Source of the DNA: Hoylesella buccalis ATCC 35310
GTDB taxonomy: Bacteria > Bacteroidota > Bacteroidia > Bacteroidales > Bacteroidaceae
Length of the DNA: 64,000 nucleotides
NCBI RefSeq assembly: GCF_025151385.1
Contig: NZ_CP102287.1
Coordinates: 868,001-932,000, forward strand
Direction: 5' to 3'
Position 1 is the first letter of the stretch; each line of letters begins with the position of its first letter. The notes under the pieces were generated by a model that worked only from the letters and a program-made list of their open reading frames with translations, searched no databases and was not told the DNA's origin. The position numbers and the translations under genes are program-made. Shown here in pieces: positions 1 to 8,500 of this stretch.

Positions 1-1020
1 GGCTTTGTCCACATACAACGAGCCGCTGATGTTGAAGAAGTCAAAGGCTACGCCATAGATAATCATGGACAGCACAAACATCCACACGCGGTCACCCGGG
101 TTACCCAATCCAAGCAAGGCAAACCGCAGCACCCATGCGAACATGGCAATCAACATCACGTTCTTGATGCCGTAACGCTTCATGAAGAAGGGTATCATCA
201 AGATGCAAAGGGTCTCACTGACCTGTGACAAAGAATAAAGTATCACAGGATATTTCACCCCAAACGTGCCCGCATATTCAGGCAACGTCTTGAAACTTTC
301 AATAAAAGGGGTTGCAAAACCATTGGTTATCTGCAAACTCACACCCAATAGCATGGAGAAGATAAAGAAGATGGCCATTCGTTTTTGTTTGAACAAGGAG
401 AAGGCCTTCAGTCCAAAAGCTTCAACCAAACCAGTTGCATGCTGCCCCTTGGACGTAGGACAATGAGGCAACGTGAAGGTGTAAAGAAACAAGAGAATGC
501 TCAAAACACCGCTGACCACAAACTGATTCTGATCGCTCTTAAAACCAAAGATATCTACAAACCACATGGAACAGATAAAGCCAATAGTTCCAAATGTACG
601 AATGGGTGGGAAGTCCTTGATGGTATCCATCCCTGCTTGTGTCAAGGCATTGTAGGCTACCGAATTGCTCAATGCCAAAGTAGGCATGTAAAAAGCCACA
701 CTAAATGAATAAAGAGTAAAGAGTATACCAAACTCAGCATTGCTTCCTTGGCTCATCCCATAGTAGGCTGCCGCAAACATAAACAAGCCAGCCAGCAGGT
801 GACAGTAGCCTAAAAGGCGTTGAGCAGGCACCAAACGGTCAGCCACGATGCCCATCAATGCAGGCATGAAGATGGATACAACCCCTTGCATGGCAAAGAA
901 TGCACCGATGTTGGAAGCCATTCCGATGTTGGTTAAATAGATTCCCATGCAAGTAAGATAGGAACCCCAAACGGCAAATTCAAGAAAATTCATTGCCGCC
1001 AAACGTACTTTTAAGTTCAT
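1..1020 (-). CDS. MFS nucleoside:H+ symporter family permease, C-terminus cut by window edge
   Basis: I translated this by eye from the ATG at 1020; the frame stays open to base 1, so about 340 residues are present and the C-terminus lies outside the window. The start (MNLKVRLAAMNFLEFAVWGSY) and the internal run GMDTIKDFPPIRTFGTIGFI are typical of the NupG/XapB-like nucleoside H+ symporter branch of MFS (Nuc_H_symport). Hydrophobic segments alternate through the whole length, as expected of an inner-membrane carrier with about 12 helices. Nucleoside uptake is the family role; the exact substrate is inferred. The gene is expressed from a promoter followed by four 66-bp repeats that form its leader. 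Confidence is high for the family and moderate for the substrate. Confidence 0.85.
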   Translation of the reverse strand, partial: MNLKVRLAAMNFLEFAVWGSYLTCMGIYLTNIGMASNIGAFFAMQGVVSIFMPALMGIVADRLVPAQRLLGYCHLLAGLFMFAAAYYGMSQGSNAEFGILFTLYSFSVAFYMPTLALSNSVAYNALTQAGMDTIKDFPPIRTFGTIGFICSMWFVDIFGFKSDQNQFVVSGVLSILLFLYTFTLPHCPTSKGQHATGLVEAFGLKAFSLFKQKRMAIFFIFSMLLGVSLQITNGFATPFIESFKTLPEYAGTFGVKYPVILYSLSQVSETLCILMIPFFMKRYGIKNVMLIAMFAWVLRFALLGLGNPGDRVWMFVLSMIIYGVAFDFFNISGSLYVDKA

Positions 1021-1040
1021 TTCATGTATTTTTTATGTCA

Positions 1041-1312
1041 TGCAAAGACAGTGCGAGCCGAGCGCAACCAAGCTTGTTTGGAGTTGCCGAGGCGATGCCT
1101 GTCTTATGCAAAGACAGCGCGAGCCGAGCGCAACCAAACCTGTTTGAAGTTGCCGAGGCGATGCCTGTCTTATGCAAAGACAGCGCGAGCCGAGCGTAAC
1201 CAAGCTGGCTTGAAGTTGCCGAGGCGATGCCTGTCTTATGCAAAGACAGCGCGAGCCGAGCGCAACCAAGCTTGTTTGGAGTTGCCGAGGCGATGCCTGT
1301 CTTATGCAAAGG
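1041..1312 (-). repeat. 66-bp tandem repeat array, 4 units plus partial, in the leader of the MFS gene
   Basis: The motif TGCAAAGACAG recurs at 1041, 1107, 1173 and 1239, and a diverged copy begins at 1305, giving an exact 66-bp period. Units differ at only a few bases, for example CTTGTTTGGAG against CTGGCTTGAAG. Read on the minus strand, each unit contains TGTCTTTGC, one base away from the Bacteroidetes -7 element TAnnTTTG, with CTTG 18 bases upstream. Units abut with no spacers. Because 66 is a multiple of three and stops are absent, long spurious frames run across the array on both strands. The same family occurs near 15970-16109. Confidence 0.9.
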
Positions 1313-1337
1313 TACGCTAAATGTAAGAATGCGCAAA
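1307..1337 (-). promoter_or_regulatory. Consensus Bacteroidetes promoter upstream of the 66-bp array
   Basis: On the minus strand TTTG (1337-1334), 19 bases, then TACCTTTG (1314-1307) match the Bacteroidetes -33/-7 consensus. The -7 lies exactly in register with the 66-bp repeat (1307, 1241, 1175, 1109, 1043). Transcription from here would give a leader of roughly 280 nt made almost entirely of repeat units before the ATG at 1020. Confidence 0.7.
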
Positions 1338-1404
1338 ATAAAAAAAATCTTTTTTTTCGTGATGTCAAAATAGGAAGAAATCCTGGAATGCACACATTGA
1401 TTTT

Positions 1405-1536
1405 CAATAGCAATGACTTTGACATCCAAACTCAATAAGGTAAGCCTTCAATAGCAATGACTTTAACCTTCAAACTCAATGAGTTAAGACCTCAATAGCA
1501 ATGACTTTGACCGCCAAACTCAATGTTATTGAAATG
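1405..1536. repeat. 22-bp periodic repeat block, 6 units
   Basis: Six exact 22-bp units start at 1405, 1427, 1449, 1471, 1493 and 1515. Odd units read CAATAGCAATGACTTTGAC and even units start CAAACTCAAT, so there is a 44-bp super-period. The two ends are inverted relative to each other: TTTCAATAGCA at the left, TGTTATTGAAA at the right. Related blocks lie at 14175, 42736 and 54230. The right end of this block is 73 bp from the gldB stop codon. Confidence 0.85.
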
Positions 1537-1572
1537 GCATAATATTATGATAATAAATGTGAATTAATCAGG

Positions 1573-1617
1573 AAAAAATAGGTATAGGCGTAAATTTAAA
1601 ACACCACCCTATACCTC
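1573..1617 (-). terminator. Intrinsic terminator of gldB
   Basis: On the minus strand AGGTATAGG, a 19-nt loop, CCTATACCT and then ATTTTTTCC form a stem with a T tract. The upstream arm overlaps the gldB stop codon. Confidence 0.7.
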
Positions 1618-2412
1618 AAATTTGGAATAGTCATCCAGTTTTAGCAATGCAGCTACCGAGATGCTCTTGTGCTTGCGCATGAACCTGTCGACAACATTCA
1701 CATAGTCGCTTTTGAAAAATCGTTTCCCCAGCACTTTGTTGGCCGTCCACATAATCTTGGCCATGTGCAAATCTTTCTCCACCTGCGTGTTTACGCCGTG
1801 ATCTTCCATGGGATAGACGCTCAACAAATAGAAAACGACACAGTCGGGCACGATGTATTCGCGCTTCATGGATTGTCGTTGCTGCTCGGAATAATATTTC
1901 TTATATACCGAATAATTTACCCCCAAATACTTATCCAACGAAATGCCAATCAGCTTGTCGCCCACCACCACACTCTGATTGAGCGCGCCAATTTGCGCAT
2001 AGACAGTGGGAATTTCAAGCCCCGGCAGCAACTTTTGCAACTTCATGAAGACACTGCTCAGCTCTTTGTTGATGTCATCCATGTCAGCATACTCAGCTTC
2101 TGCATCAGAAATGAGGACTTGCAGCAGGGAGTCTTGGTAGAAATTAAGGAATTTTGAATTGATGTACGGTTCGTTCACTTCGCCCAAATCCAACACGTCT
2201 TCTATCAACGTGCGGGTTTCCATGGGATAGGTGGTATTCATTTGTTGAAGCGCCGAGAAATCACCCGTTGTGAGATAACGGCTCTCCAGACGATCATAGC
2301 GCTGTACTTCTACCAGCATCTTCTGATCTTCTTGATTGTAGGGCTTGAGTTTTAGCTGACAAGCGCTACACAACAGGATGGCTAAAAATAATAGACTATA
2401 ATATTGCTTCAA
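1609..2412 (-). CDS. gldB: GldB-like lipoprotein
   Basis: A 267-residue protein with a lipoprotein signal: a hydrophobic stretch ending in LCSAC (Cys18) then a short linker. The middle and C-terminal parts resemble the gliding-motility lipoprotein GldB: LIGISLDKYLG near residue 155, YKKYY and QRQSMKREYIVPDC following. GldB is essential for gliding in Flavobacterium johnsoniae; in non-gliding Bacteroidales its role is not established, so function here is inferred from family only. It should be anchored in the membrane facing the periplasm. It stands alone with its own promoter (2441-2472) and terminator (1573-1617), both fitting this start codon. Confidence 0.8.
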   Translation of the reverse strand: MKQYYSLLFLAILLCSACQLKLKPYNQEDQKMLVEVQRYDRLESRYLTTGDFSALQQMNTTYPMETRTLIEDVLDLGEVNEPYINSKFLNFYQDSLLQVLISDAEAEYADMDDINKELSSVFMKLQKLLPGLEIPTVYAQIGALNQSVVVGDKLIGISLDKYLGVNYSVYKKYYSEQQRQSMKREYIVPDCVVFYLLSVYPMEDHGVNTQVEKDLHMAKIMWTANKVLGKRFFKSDYVNVVDRFMRKHKSISVAALLKLDDYSKFEV

Positions 2413-2440
2413 AACGAATACACATTATCCTTATTATGAG

Positions 2441-2472
2441 CAAAATTAAGCAAAAATATAATAAGTAGCAAA
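2441..2472 (-). promoter_or_regulatory. Promoter of gldB
   Basis: On the minus strand TTTG (2472-2469), a 20-base spacer and TAATTTTG (2448-2441) fit the Bacteroidetes -33/-7 consensus. The predicted start of transcription is about 22 nt upstream of the gldB ATG. Confidence 0.65.
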
Positions 2473-2520
2473 TTTTAAACTAAAAAAGATAAATTTAAGC
2501 CAAAATTACTTTAATTCCGC

Positions 2521-3534
2521 TTAGATTTCACTGTATTTTTTCTTTCCTTTGACATAGTATTTCCAAAGAATGGAATAGGGACTCAGAATTTCTTCATCTT
2601 GCACCAACCTGCTGTTCTGAATTTTTTGGCGGTCAAATTCAAATTCATTTCGCCAGCGTTTAAATGCTTTTCTGGCCTTGAACACGGCACGGCAGTCGCC
2701 CCAATGGTGCCCCAACAACAGCATTTGTAAGGCTGCAAGATAATCAAGCCACCACCGAACACGCATAACATGCTTCAAATCTTTGTCATTAAGGTTTTTG
2801 TAAAGCATAGTCAAATTGTTCCTGAAATTCAGGAATGTTTTCATCGGATTGTTCTTGGGCAGCGTTCCTCCACCCACATGGTACACCTGACTGTCGGGAA
2901 CACAATAGATATCACGGCCGCGTGAGCGCAAGCGCCAGCACAAATCTATTTCTTCACTATGGGCGAAGAAACGGCCATCCAACCCTCCAGCCTCCCAATA
3001 ATCGTGAGAACGTATCATCAGACACGCTCCCGTAGCCCACACTATCTTGCAGGGATCATCATACTGGCCATCATCATTTTCCACCGTCTGAAAGATGCGG
3101 CCACGGCAAAATGGATAGCCATATCTGTCAATAAATCCTCCGCTCGCGCCCGCATACTCAAACTGGTCGTGGTCGAAAACCGACAACAGCTTGGGTTGAC
3201 ACGCAGCCACCTGCGGATGAGCGTCCATAAACTCAATGAGCGGTGTTAGCCAGTGGTGAGTTACTTCAATGTCGGAATTGAGTAATATGTAGTACTCGGC
3301 ATCGATATGGCCCAAAGCCTTGTTGTAGCCTTCGGCAAAACCCCAATTACGATCCAGGGCAATTTGCTTCACCATGGGGTAATGTTTTGACAACCATGAC
3401 ATGGAATCATCGGTCGACGCATTATCAGCAACAAAGATTTCGGCTTCATCGCGAGAATAATTGATGACGGAAGGGAGGTAGGTTGCCAACATCTTAGCTC
3501 CATTCCAGTTCAAAATGACAATTGCTACTTTCAT
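2521..3534 (-). CDS. GT2 family glycosyltransferase
   Basis: A 337-residue GT-A fold glycosyltransferase. VAIVILNWNG at residues 3-12, VADNASTDDS near 35-44 and LLNSDIEV near 84-91 (the DXD-type metal site) place it in GT2, closest to the rhamnosyltransferase-like branch. FFAHSEEIDLCWRLRSRG is the ED/acceptor region typical of this family. It is cytoplasmic with a basic C-terminal tail and no membrane span. It probably adds a sugar to a surface glycan; donor and acceptor cannot be read from sequence. Its ATG overlaps the mtaB stop by 4 bases (ATGA), so the two are translationally coupled, although the functions look unrelated. Confidence 0.85.
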   Translation of the reverse strand: MKVAIVILNWNGAKMLATYLPSVINYSRDEAEIFVADNASTDDSMSWLSKHYPMVKQIALDRNWGFAEGYNKALGHIDAEYYILLNSDIEVTHHWLTPLIEFMDAHPQVAACQPKLLSVFDHDQFEYAGASGGFIDRYGYPFCRGRIFQTVENDDGQYDDPCKIVWATGACLMIRSHDYWEAGGLDGRFFAHSEEIDLCWRLRSRGRDIYCVPDSQVYHVGGGTLPKNNPMKTFLNFRNNLTMLYKNLNDKDLKHVMRVRWWLDYLAALQMLLLGHHWGDCRAVFKARKAFKRWRNEFEFDRQKIQNSRLVQDEEILSPYSILWKYYVKGKKKYSEI

Positions 3535-4892
3535 ATCATTGCTTTTAATGCAGAGCGGTCATGATTGAAGTCACCCAACTTGACCGTTATCAATTGGTTA
3601 TCAAATTCTTCTTTGGCCAATGCTGCGGGCAGTTCCACACGAATGTAGTTGCGGGTGAAACCGTGCATGGCTCGACCACGATTGGCTTTTTCAAACAACA
3701 CCTCAGCCTCCTGCCCCACATACTTGGCATAAAAAGCATGCGTCTTTTCATCAGATAACTGCAGAAGACGCTTCGAGCGCAACTTCTTATCTCGCTCTGA
3801 AACGACGTACGGAATGGACAACGCACGGGTGCCGGGACGCTCGGAATAAGGGAAGACATGGAGCTGAGTGACATCCAGAGAACGAATGAATTCGTAGCTT
3901 TCTTCAAAGTATTCGGGCTTTTCTCCCCGGCAGCCCACCATGACATCCACACCGATAAAGGCATGCGGCATTACCTCTTTAATATGGTGTATCTTGTCGG
4001 CAAACAGCGAGGTGTCGTAATGACGATGCATCAATTTAAGCACTTCGTCAGACCCACTTTGCAAAGGGATATGAAAATGGGGCATGAAGGCCCTGGACTG
4101 CGCACAATAATCAATCAATTCGTCGGCCATTAAATCGGGTTCCAAGCTAGAAATTCGAAATCGGCGTATGCCTTCCACCTGATCAAGAGCCTTGACAAGG
4201 TCTAAAAAAGTCTCATCGGTTCTTTCGCCAAATTCGCCAATGTTGACGCCCGTTAACACGATTTCCTTCCCACCTTCTGCCGCAGCCTGCTCGGCCTGCT
4301 GAACCAAAGACGCAATGGATGGATTGCGGGAGAAGCCGCGTGCAAAGGGTATGGTGCAATAGGTGCAAAAATAGTTGCACCCATCTTGCACTTTGAGGAA
4401 ATACCGTGTGCGGTTACCTTTCGAACAAGAGGGTTGGAAAGTCTTGATGTCTTTCGTCTTGACCGATTGGAATGCATGCAAACTATCAGGCACATCATCA
4501 CCCTGCTCACGAAGTGCATTCTTGCGCAACCACGCATCATTGAGATATTGCACCAAGTGGGCTTTCTCATTAGAGCCCAAAACCAGGTCCACGCCGGGTA
4601 TCTTGCTCACTGCTTCTGATTCGAGTTGGGCATAACAACCGGTGACAATGATAAACGCACCAGGGTTCTCTCGCACCATCCTACGAATGGCTTGCCTGCA
4701 TTTATGGTCAGCAACTTCGGTGACCGAACAGGTGTTAATGAGGCAGATGTCGGCACGCTCGCCTCTGTCAACGGTACGAACGCCCAATTCTTGAAGCATC
4801 TTTCCGAACGTAGAAGTTTCTGAAAAATTTAGTTTACAACCCAGTGTATAATAGGAAGCGGTTTTACCTTGAAAAGCACTTGTATCAATCAT
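3531..4892 (-). CDS. mtaB: tRNA (N6-L-threonylcarbamoyladenosine(37)-C2)-methylthiotransferase MtaB
   Basis: A 453-residue radical-SAM methylthiotransferase that converts t6A37 to ms2t6A37 in ANN-decoding tRNAs. The N-terminal UPF0004 domain has Cys19 (LGCKLNFSE), Cys55 (NTCSVTEVA) and Cys86 (VTGCYAQ), which bind the auxiliary 4Fe-4S cluster. The radical-SAM motif CNYFCTYC is at 172-179. A TRAM-like region follows (EVLFEKANRGRAMHGFTRNY). The NTCSVTEVA and GCKLN signatures favour MtaB over MiaB. Its length is normal for the family. The start is the only ATG near the N-terminal motif. It is the first gene of a two-gene unit with the GT2 gene. Confidence 0.93.
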   Translation of the reverse strand: MIDTSAFQGKTASYYTLGCKLNFSETSTFGKMLQELGVRTVDRGERADICLINTCSVTEVADHKCRQAIRRMVRENPGAFIIVTGCYAQLESEAVSKIPGVDLVLGSNEKAHLVQYLNDAWLRKNALREQGDDVPDSLHAFQSVKTKDIKTFQPSCSKGNRTRYFLKVQDGCNYFCTYCTIPFARGFSRNPSIASLVQQAEQAAAEGGKEIVLTGVNIGEFGERTDETFLDLVKALDQVEGIRRFRISSLEPDLMADELIDYCAQSRAFMPHFHIPLQSGSDEVLKLMHRHYDTSLFADKIHHIKEVMPHAFIGVDVMVGCRGEKPEYFEESYEFIRSLDVTQLHVFPYSERPGTRALSIPYVVSERDKKLRSKRLLQLSDEKTHAFYAKYVGQEAEVLFEKANRGRAMHGFTRNYIRVELPAALAKEEFDNQLITVKLGDFNHDRSALKAMI

Positions 4893-5123
4893 CTAACCTT
4901 ATTTAATATGGTATGCAAAATTAAAGAAAAAAGTTCAGATCGCTGTACTTGAGCATCCAATTTGTCGATTTCTATCCCTATTTTTGTAAACCCGATGAAA
5001 AGACATAAAAATTTAACATAATTTTAGTAATTACAAACAAATGATTATCAGATAGTTACAGGAAAGTTACAAACAAAAGCAAAAAAAAGACTAAAAAAAA
5101 GTATGGAGTATCGAAAAAAACCT

Positions 5124-5131
5124 TACCTTTG
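5124..5131 (+). promoter_or_regulatory. -7 element of the small lipoprotein gene
   Basis: TACCTTTG matches the Bacteroidetes -7 box and is followed by GC, as often seen. No good -33 TTTG lies at 19-21 bases, so this is a one-box assignment. It predicts a leader of about 45 nt before the ATG at 5182. The rest of 4893-5181 is AT-rich and holds no gene; a minus-strand TAATTTTG at 4923-4916 may serve mtaB. Confidence 0.45.
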
Positions 5132-5181
5132 CAATGTTTTAATAAACAAATGATTGTTTTACAGATTTAAAAAGCAAAGAA

Positions 5182-5394
5182 ATGAAGAAATTAGTTTTAA
5201 TGTTCGTAGCTGTAGCAGCTATCTCATTCGCATCTTGTGGTAACAAAACATCTCAGACAGACGCTGCTGTTGATTCTTTGGAAGCAACCGCTGACTCTGT
5301 AGTAGATTCTACAATGGAAGCTGCTGACTCTACAGCTGCTGCTGCTGTTGATTCTGTTACTGGTGCAGTTGACTCTGTAGCTCAGGCTCAGTAA
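5182..5394 (+). CDS. Small Asp-Ser-rich lipoprotein
   Basis: A 70-residue protein with a clear lipoprotein signal (MKKLVLMFVAVAAISFASC, Cys19). The mature part is only about 50 residues and is built almost entirely from Ala, Val, Asp, Ser and Thr, with the steps AVDS, TADS, VVDS, AADS, AVDS, AVDS recurring every 5-10 residues. There is no domain I recognise; mature chains like this are usually flexible. The gene has its own -7 box upstream and a strong intrinsic terminator downstream, and its codons are strongly biased (GCT, TCT, GTA), which suggests high expression. It is real by signal peptide, codon use and terminator; the function is unknown. Confidence 0.75.
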   Translation: MKKLVLMFVAVAAISFASCGNKTSQTDAAVDSLEATADSVVDSTMEAADSTAAAAVDSVTGAVDSVAQAQ

Positions 5395-5419
5395 TCAATA
5401 CGAACAAAATTGAGAGAAC

Positions 5420-5452
5420 AACCATCACTCCTCGTGAGTGATGGTTTTTTTT
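5420..5452 (+). terminator. Intrinsic terminator of the small lipoprotein gene
   Basis: ACCATCACTC, a 4-5 nt loop, GAGTGATGGT and eight T residues form a classic strong terminator about 25 bp after the stop codon. Confidence 0.9.
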
Positions 5453-5476
5453 GTATAAGTTTTTATATAAGTTTTT

Positions 5477-5566
5477 AAGTTTAGAGTTTCTGAGTTTTTG
5501 AGTTCTTGTATTGGTTGTGCGAAGAAGCGTACTCACCAACTCAAAAACTCAGAAACTCAAAAACTT
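5477..5566. repeat. Long imperfect inverted repeat between convergent genes
   Basis: The left arm (5477-5504) and right arm (5538-5566) pair over about 28 bases with two or three mismatches around a 33-nt loop. Both arms are built from GAGTTT/AAACTC steps. The right arm runs into the carB stop codon. No T tract follows on the minus strand, so it may act as an mRNA 3' structure rather than an intrinsic terminator. Confidence 0.75.
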
Positions 5567-8500
5567 ACTTGAACTCATCCCACGCCTTTATGTCAATATC
5601 GTCCATCTTCAGAGTACAGAAGGCAGATATAAACGCACTGGCCAACCTGCTGTTTGTAATCAGTGGCACATTGAGGTCGATGGCTGCACGACGAATCTTG
5701 TAGCCATTGGTCAATTCACGCGGTGTAAGGTCTTTCGGGATGTTCACCACCATATCTATTTTATGTTCATGCAACAATGTGAGAGCCTGCGGTTCTTTTG
5801 TTTCATCGCTAGGCCAATATACCATGGTATTATCAATACCGTTTTCATGGAGATATTGACTGGTTCCTGCCGTTGCATAAAGTTCGTAACCATGCTGCTT
5901 CAACATCTTGGCTGCATCCAACATCTCCGCCTTCTGCTTAGCTCCACCCGTTGAAAGCAACACGGTATGCTTGGGGATGCGGTGACCAACGCTGAGCATA
6001 CTCTTTAACAAAGCCTGATTGGTATCATCACCCAAACACCCCACTTCACCGGTAGACGACATGTCTACACCCAAGACTGGATCGGCCTTCTGCAAGCGAT
6101 TGAACGAGAATTGCGAGGCCTTAATGCCCACATAATCCAAGTCGAACAGGTTTTTCCTGGGTTTCTCAACAGGCACTCCTAACATGATCTTTGTTGCTAG
6201 GTCGATGAGATTGAGCTTCAGCACCTTGCTGACGAACGGGAATGAACGTGAGGCACGCAAGTTACACTCGATGACCAGAATATCGTTGTCACGGGCCATG
6301 AACTGGATGTTGAATGGGCCATTGATGTGCAGTGCACTGACAATTTGGCGACTCACTCGCTTGATGCGACGAACGGTTTCGACATACAACTTCTGTGGCG
6401 GGAACTGAATGGTTGCATCTCCTGAATGAACGCCGGCAAACTCGATGTGTTCTGATATGGCGTAGGCCATGATTTCGCCCTTCATGGCGACAGCATCCAT
6501 CTCGATTTCCTTGGCATTTTCAATGAACTTTGACACCACAACGGGATGATCCTCACTCACGTTGGCAGCCAACTTCAAGAATCTTTCCAACTCTTCCTTA
6601 TTAGAGCATACGTTCATGGCAGCGCCTGAAAGGACATAAGACGGGCGAACCAATACTGGAAACCCTACCCTATCGACAAATTCATTGATGTCGTCCATGG
6701 AAGTCAGCGCACTCCACTCTGGTTGATTGATGCCATGTTGCGACAACAGGGAAGAGAATTTAGCGCGATCCTCTGCATGATCGATGTCCTTAGCGGCTGT
6801 TCCTAAGATGGGAACATGCTGCTCATCGAGTTTCATTGCCAAGTTGTTGGGTATCTGACCGCCTGTTGAGACGATGACACCATGCGGCATTTCCAGCTCA
6901 ACGATATCCATAACACGCTCGAAAGTCAACTCGTCGAAATACAAACGGTCGCACATATCATAATCCGTCGAAACGGTTTCGGGGTTATAATTAATCATCA
7001 CCGACCGATAACCTTCACGTCGGATGGTGTTCAATGCCTGTACTCCGCACCAGTCGAACTCAACAGAACTGCCGATACGGTAAGCGCCCGACCCCAGCAC
7101 GATGATGGATTGTTTGTCTTTCTCAAACGCCACATCATGGGCAACGCCTGCATAAGTCATATACAGATAATTGGTTTGTGCCGGATATTCGGCCGCCAAA
7201 GTGTCAATTTGCTTCACCACTGGCAAGATACCGTATGCCTTTCTGAGATTCCGAACCACGAGCATGGCCTGGTGCATGTTGGCCATTTCGGCCTCAAGAC
7301 CTACGGCACGCGCAATCTGGAAGTCAGTGAAGCCATAGACTTTGGCTGTACGCAGCAACTCCTTGTCCAAGACATTGATACTGGTACAGCGTTTCAGTGC
7401 TTCGTCTATATCGATGATGTGCTTGAGCTTCTGTAAGAACCACTTGTCAATCTTGGTCAACTCGTGTATCTGATCAATAGTATATCCCTTGTGCATGGCC
7501 TTGGAAATGATGAACACACGCTTGTCTGTTGGCTCGCGCAAAGCCTCGTCAATGTTCTCAATCTCAAGTTCTTTGTTCTCCACAAAGCCGTGCATCCCTT
7601 GTCCAATCATGCGAAGTCCCTTCTGGATAGCCTCTTCAAAGTTGCGTCCAATGGCCATTACTTCTCCAACAGACTTCATGGATGAGCCCAATTCTTTGTC
7701 TACGCCACGGAATTTGGACAAGTCCCAACGTGGGATTTTGCAAACTACATAGTCGAGAGCCGGTTCAAAGAAAGCACTGGTGGTCTTGGTAACGGAGTTC
7801 TTCAAGTCGAACAAGCCGTAACCCATTCCTAACTTTGCCGCCACAAACGCCAAGGGATAGCCTGTTGCCTTGCTGGCCAAAGCAGAGCTGCGGCTCAACC
7901 TTGCATTCACTTCAATGACGCGGTAGTCTTCACTTTCGGGGTCGAACGCATACTGAACGTTACACTCTCCGATGATTCCGATGTGTCGAATGATTCTAAT
8001 AGACAACTCACGCAGCTTGTGATACTCACTGTTTGACAAGGTCTGTGAAGGCGCGATGACAATCGACTCACCAGTATGAATGCCAAGTGGGTCGAAGTTT
8101 TCCATGTTACACACGGTGACACAATTGTCATAACGATCGCGAACCACCTCATATTCTATTTCCTTCCACCCCTTCAAGCTCTTTTCTACGAGCACTTGTG
8201 GCGAAAAAGAAAATGACTTTTCAGCCAGCTTGTTCAGTTCTTCCTCGTTGTCACAGAATCCACTACCCAGTCCTCCAAGAGCATAAGCGGCACGGATAAT
8301 CACAGGGTAGCCTAAGCTTTTGGCGGCTTTGCGAGCCTGCTCAATATTTTCACACGCTTCGCTTTTGATGGTTTTAACGTCAATCTCGCGCAGCTTCTCC
8401 ACGAAGAGTTCGCGATCCTCCGTATCGATAATGGCCTGAATCGGCGTTCCCAGTACGCGCACATGGTATTTTTCGAGGATGCCACTCTTATATAATTCCA

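Noticed and set aside
1022..1435. Open frames of 98-137 residues on both strands with repeated peptide units
   Set aside because: They are produced by the 66-bp repeat, whose length is a multiple of three and lacks stops. All frames are open at once and none has a domain or a proper start.
1041..1536. CRISPR array or integron attC cluster
   Set aside because: Repeat units abut with no unique spacers in either array, no cas or integrase genes are in the window, and the 66-bp units carry promoter motifs instead.
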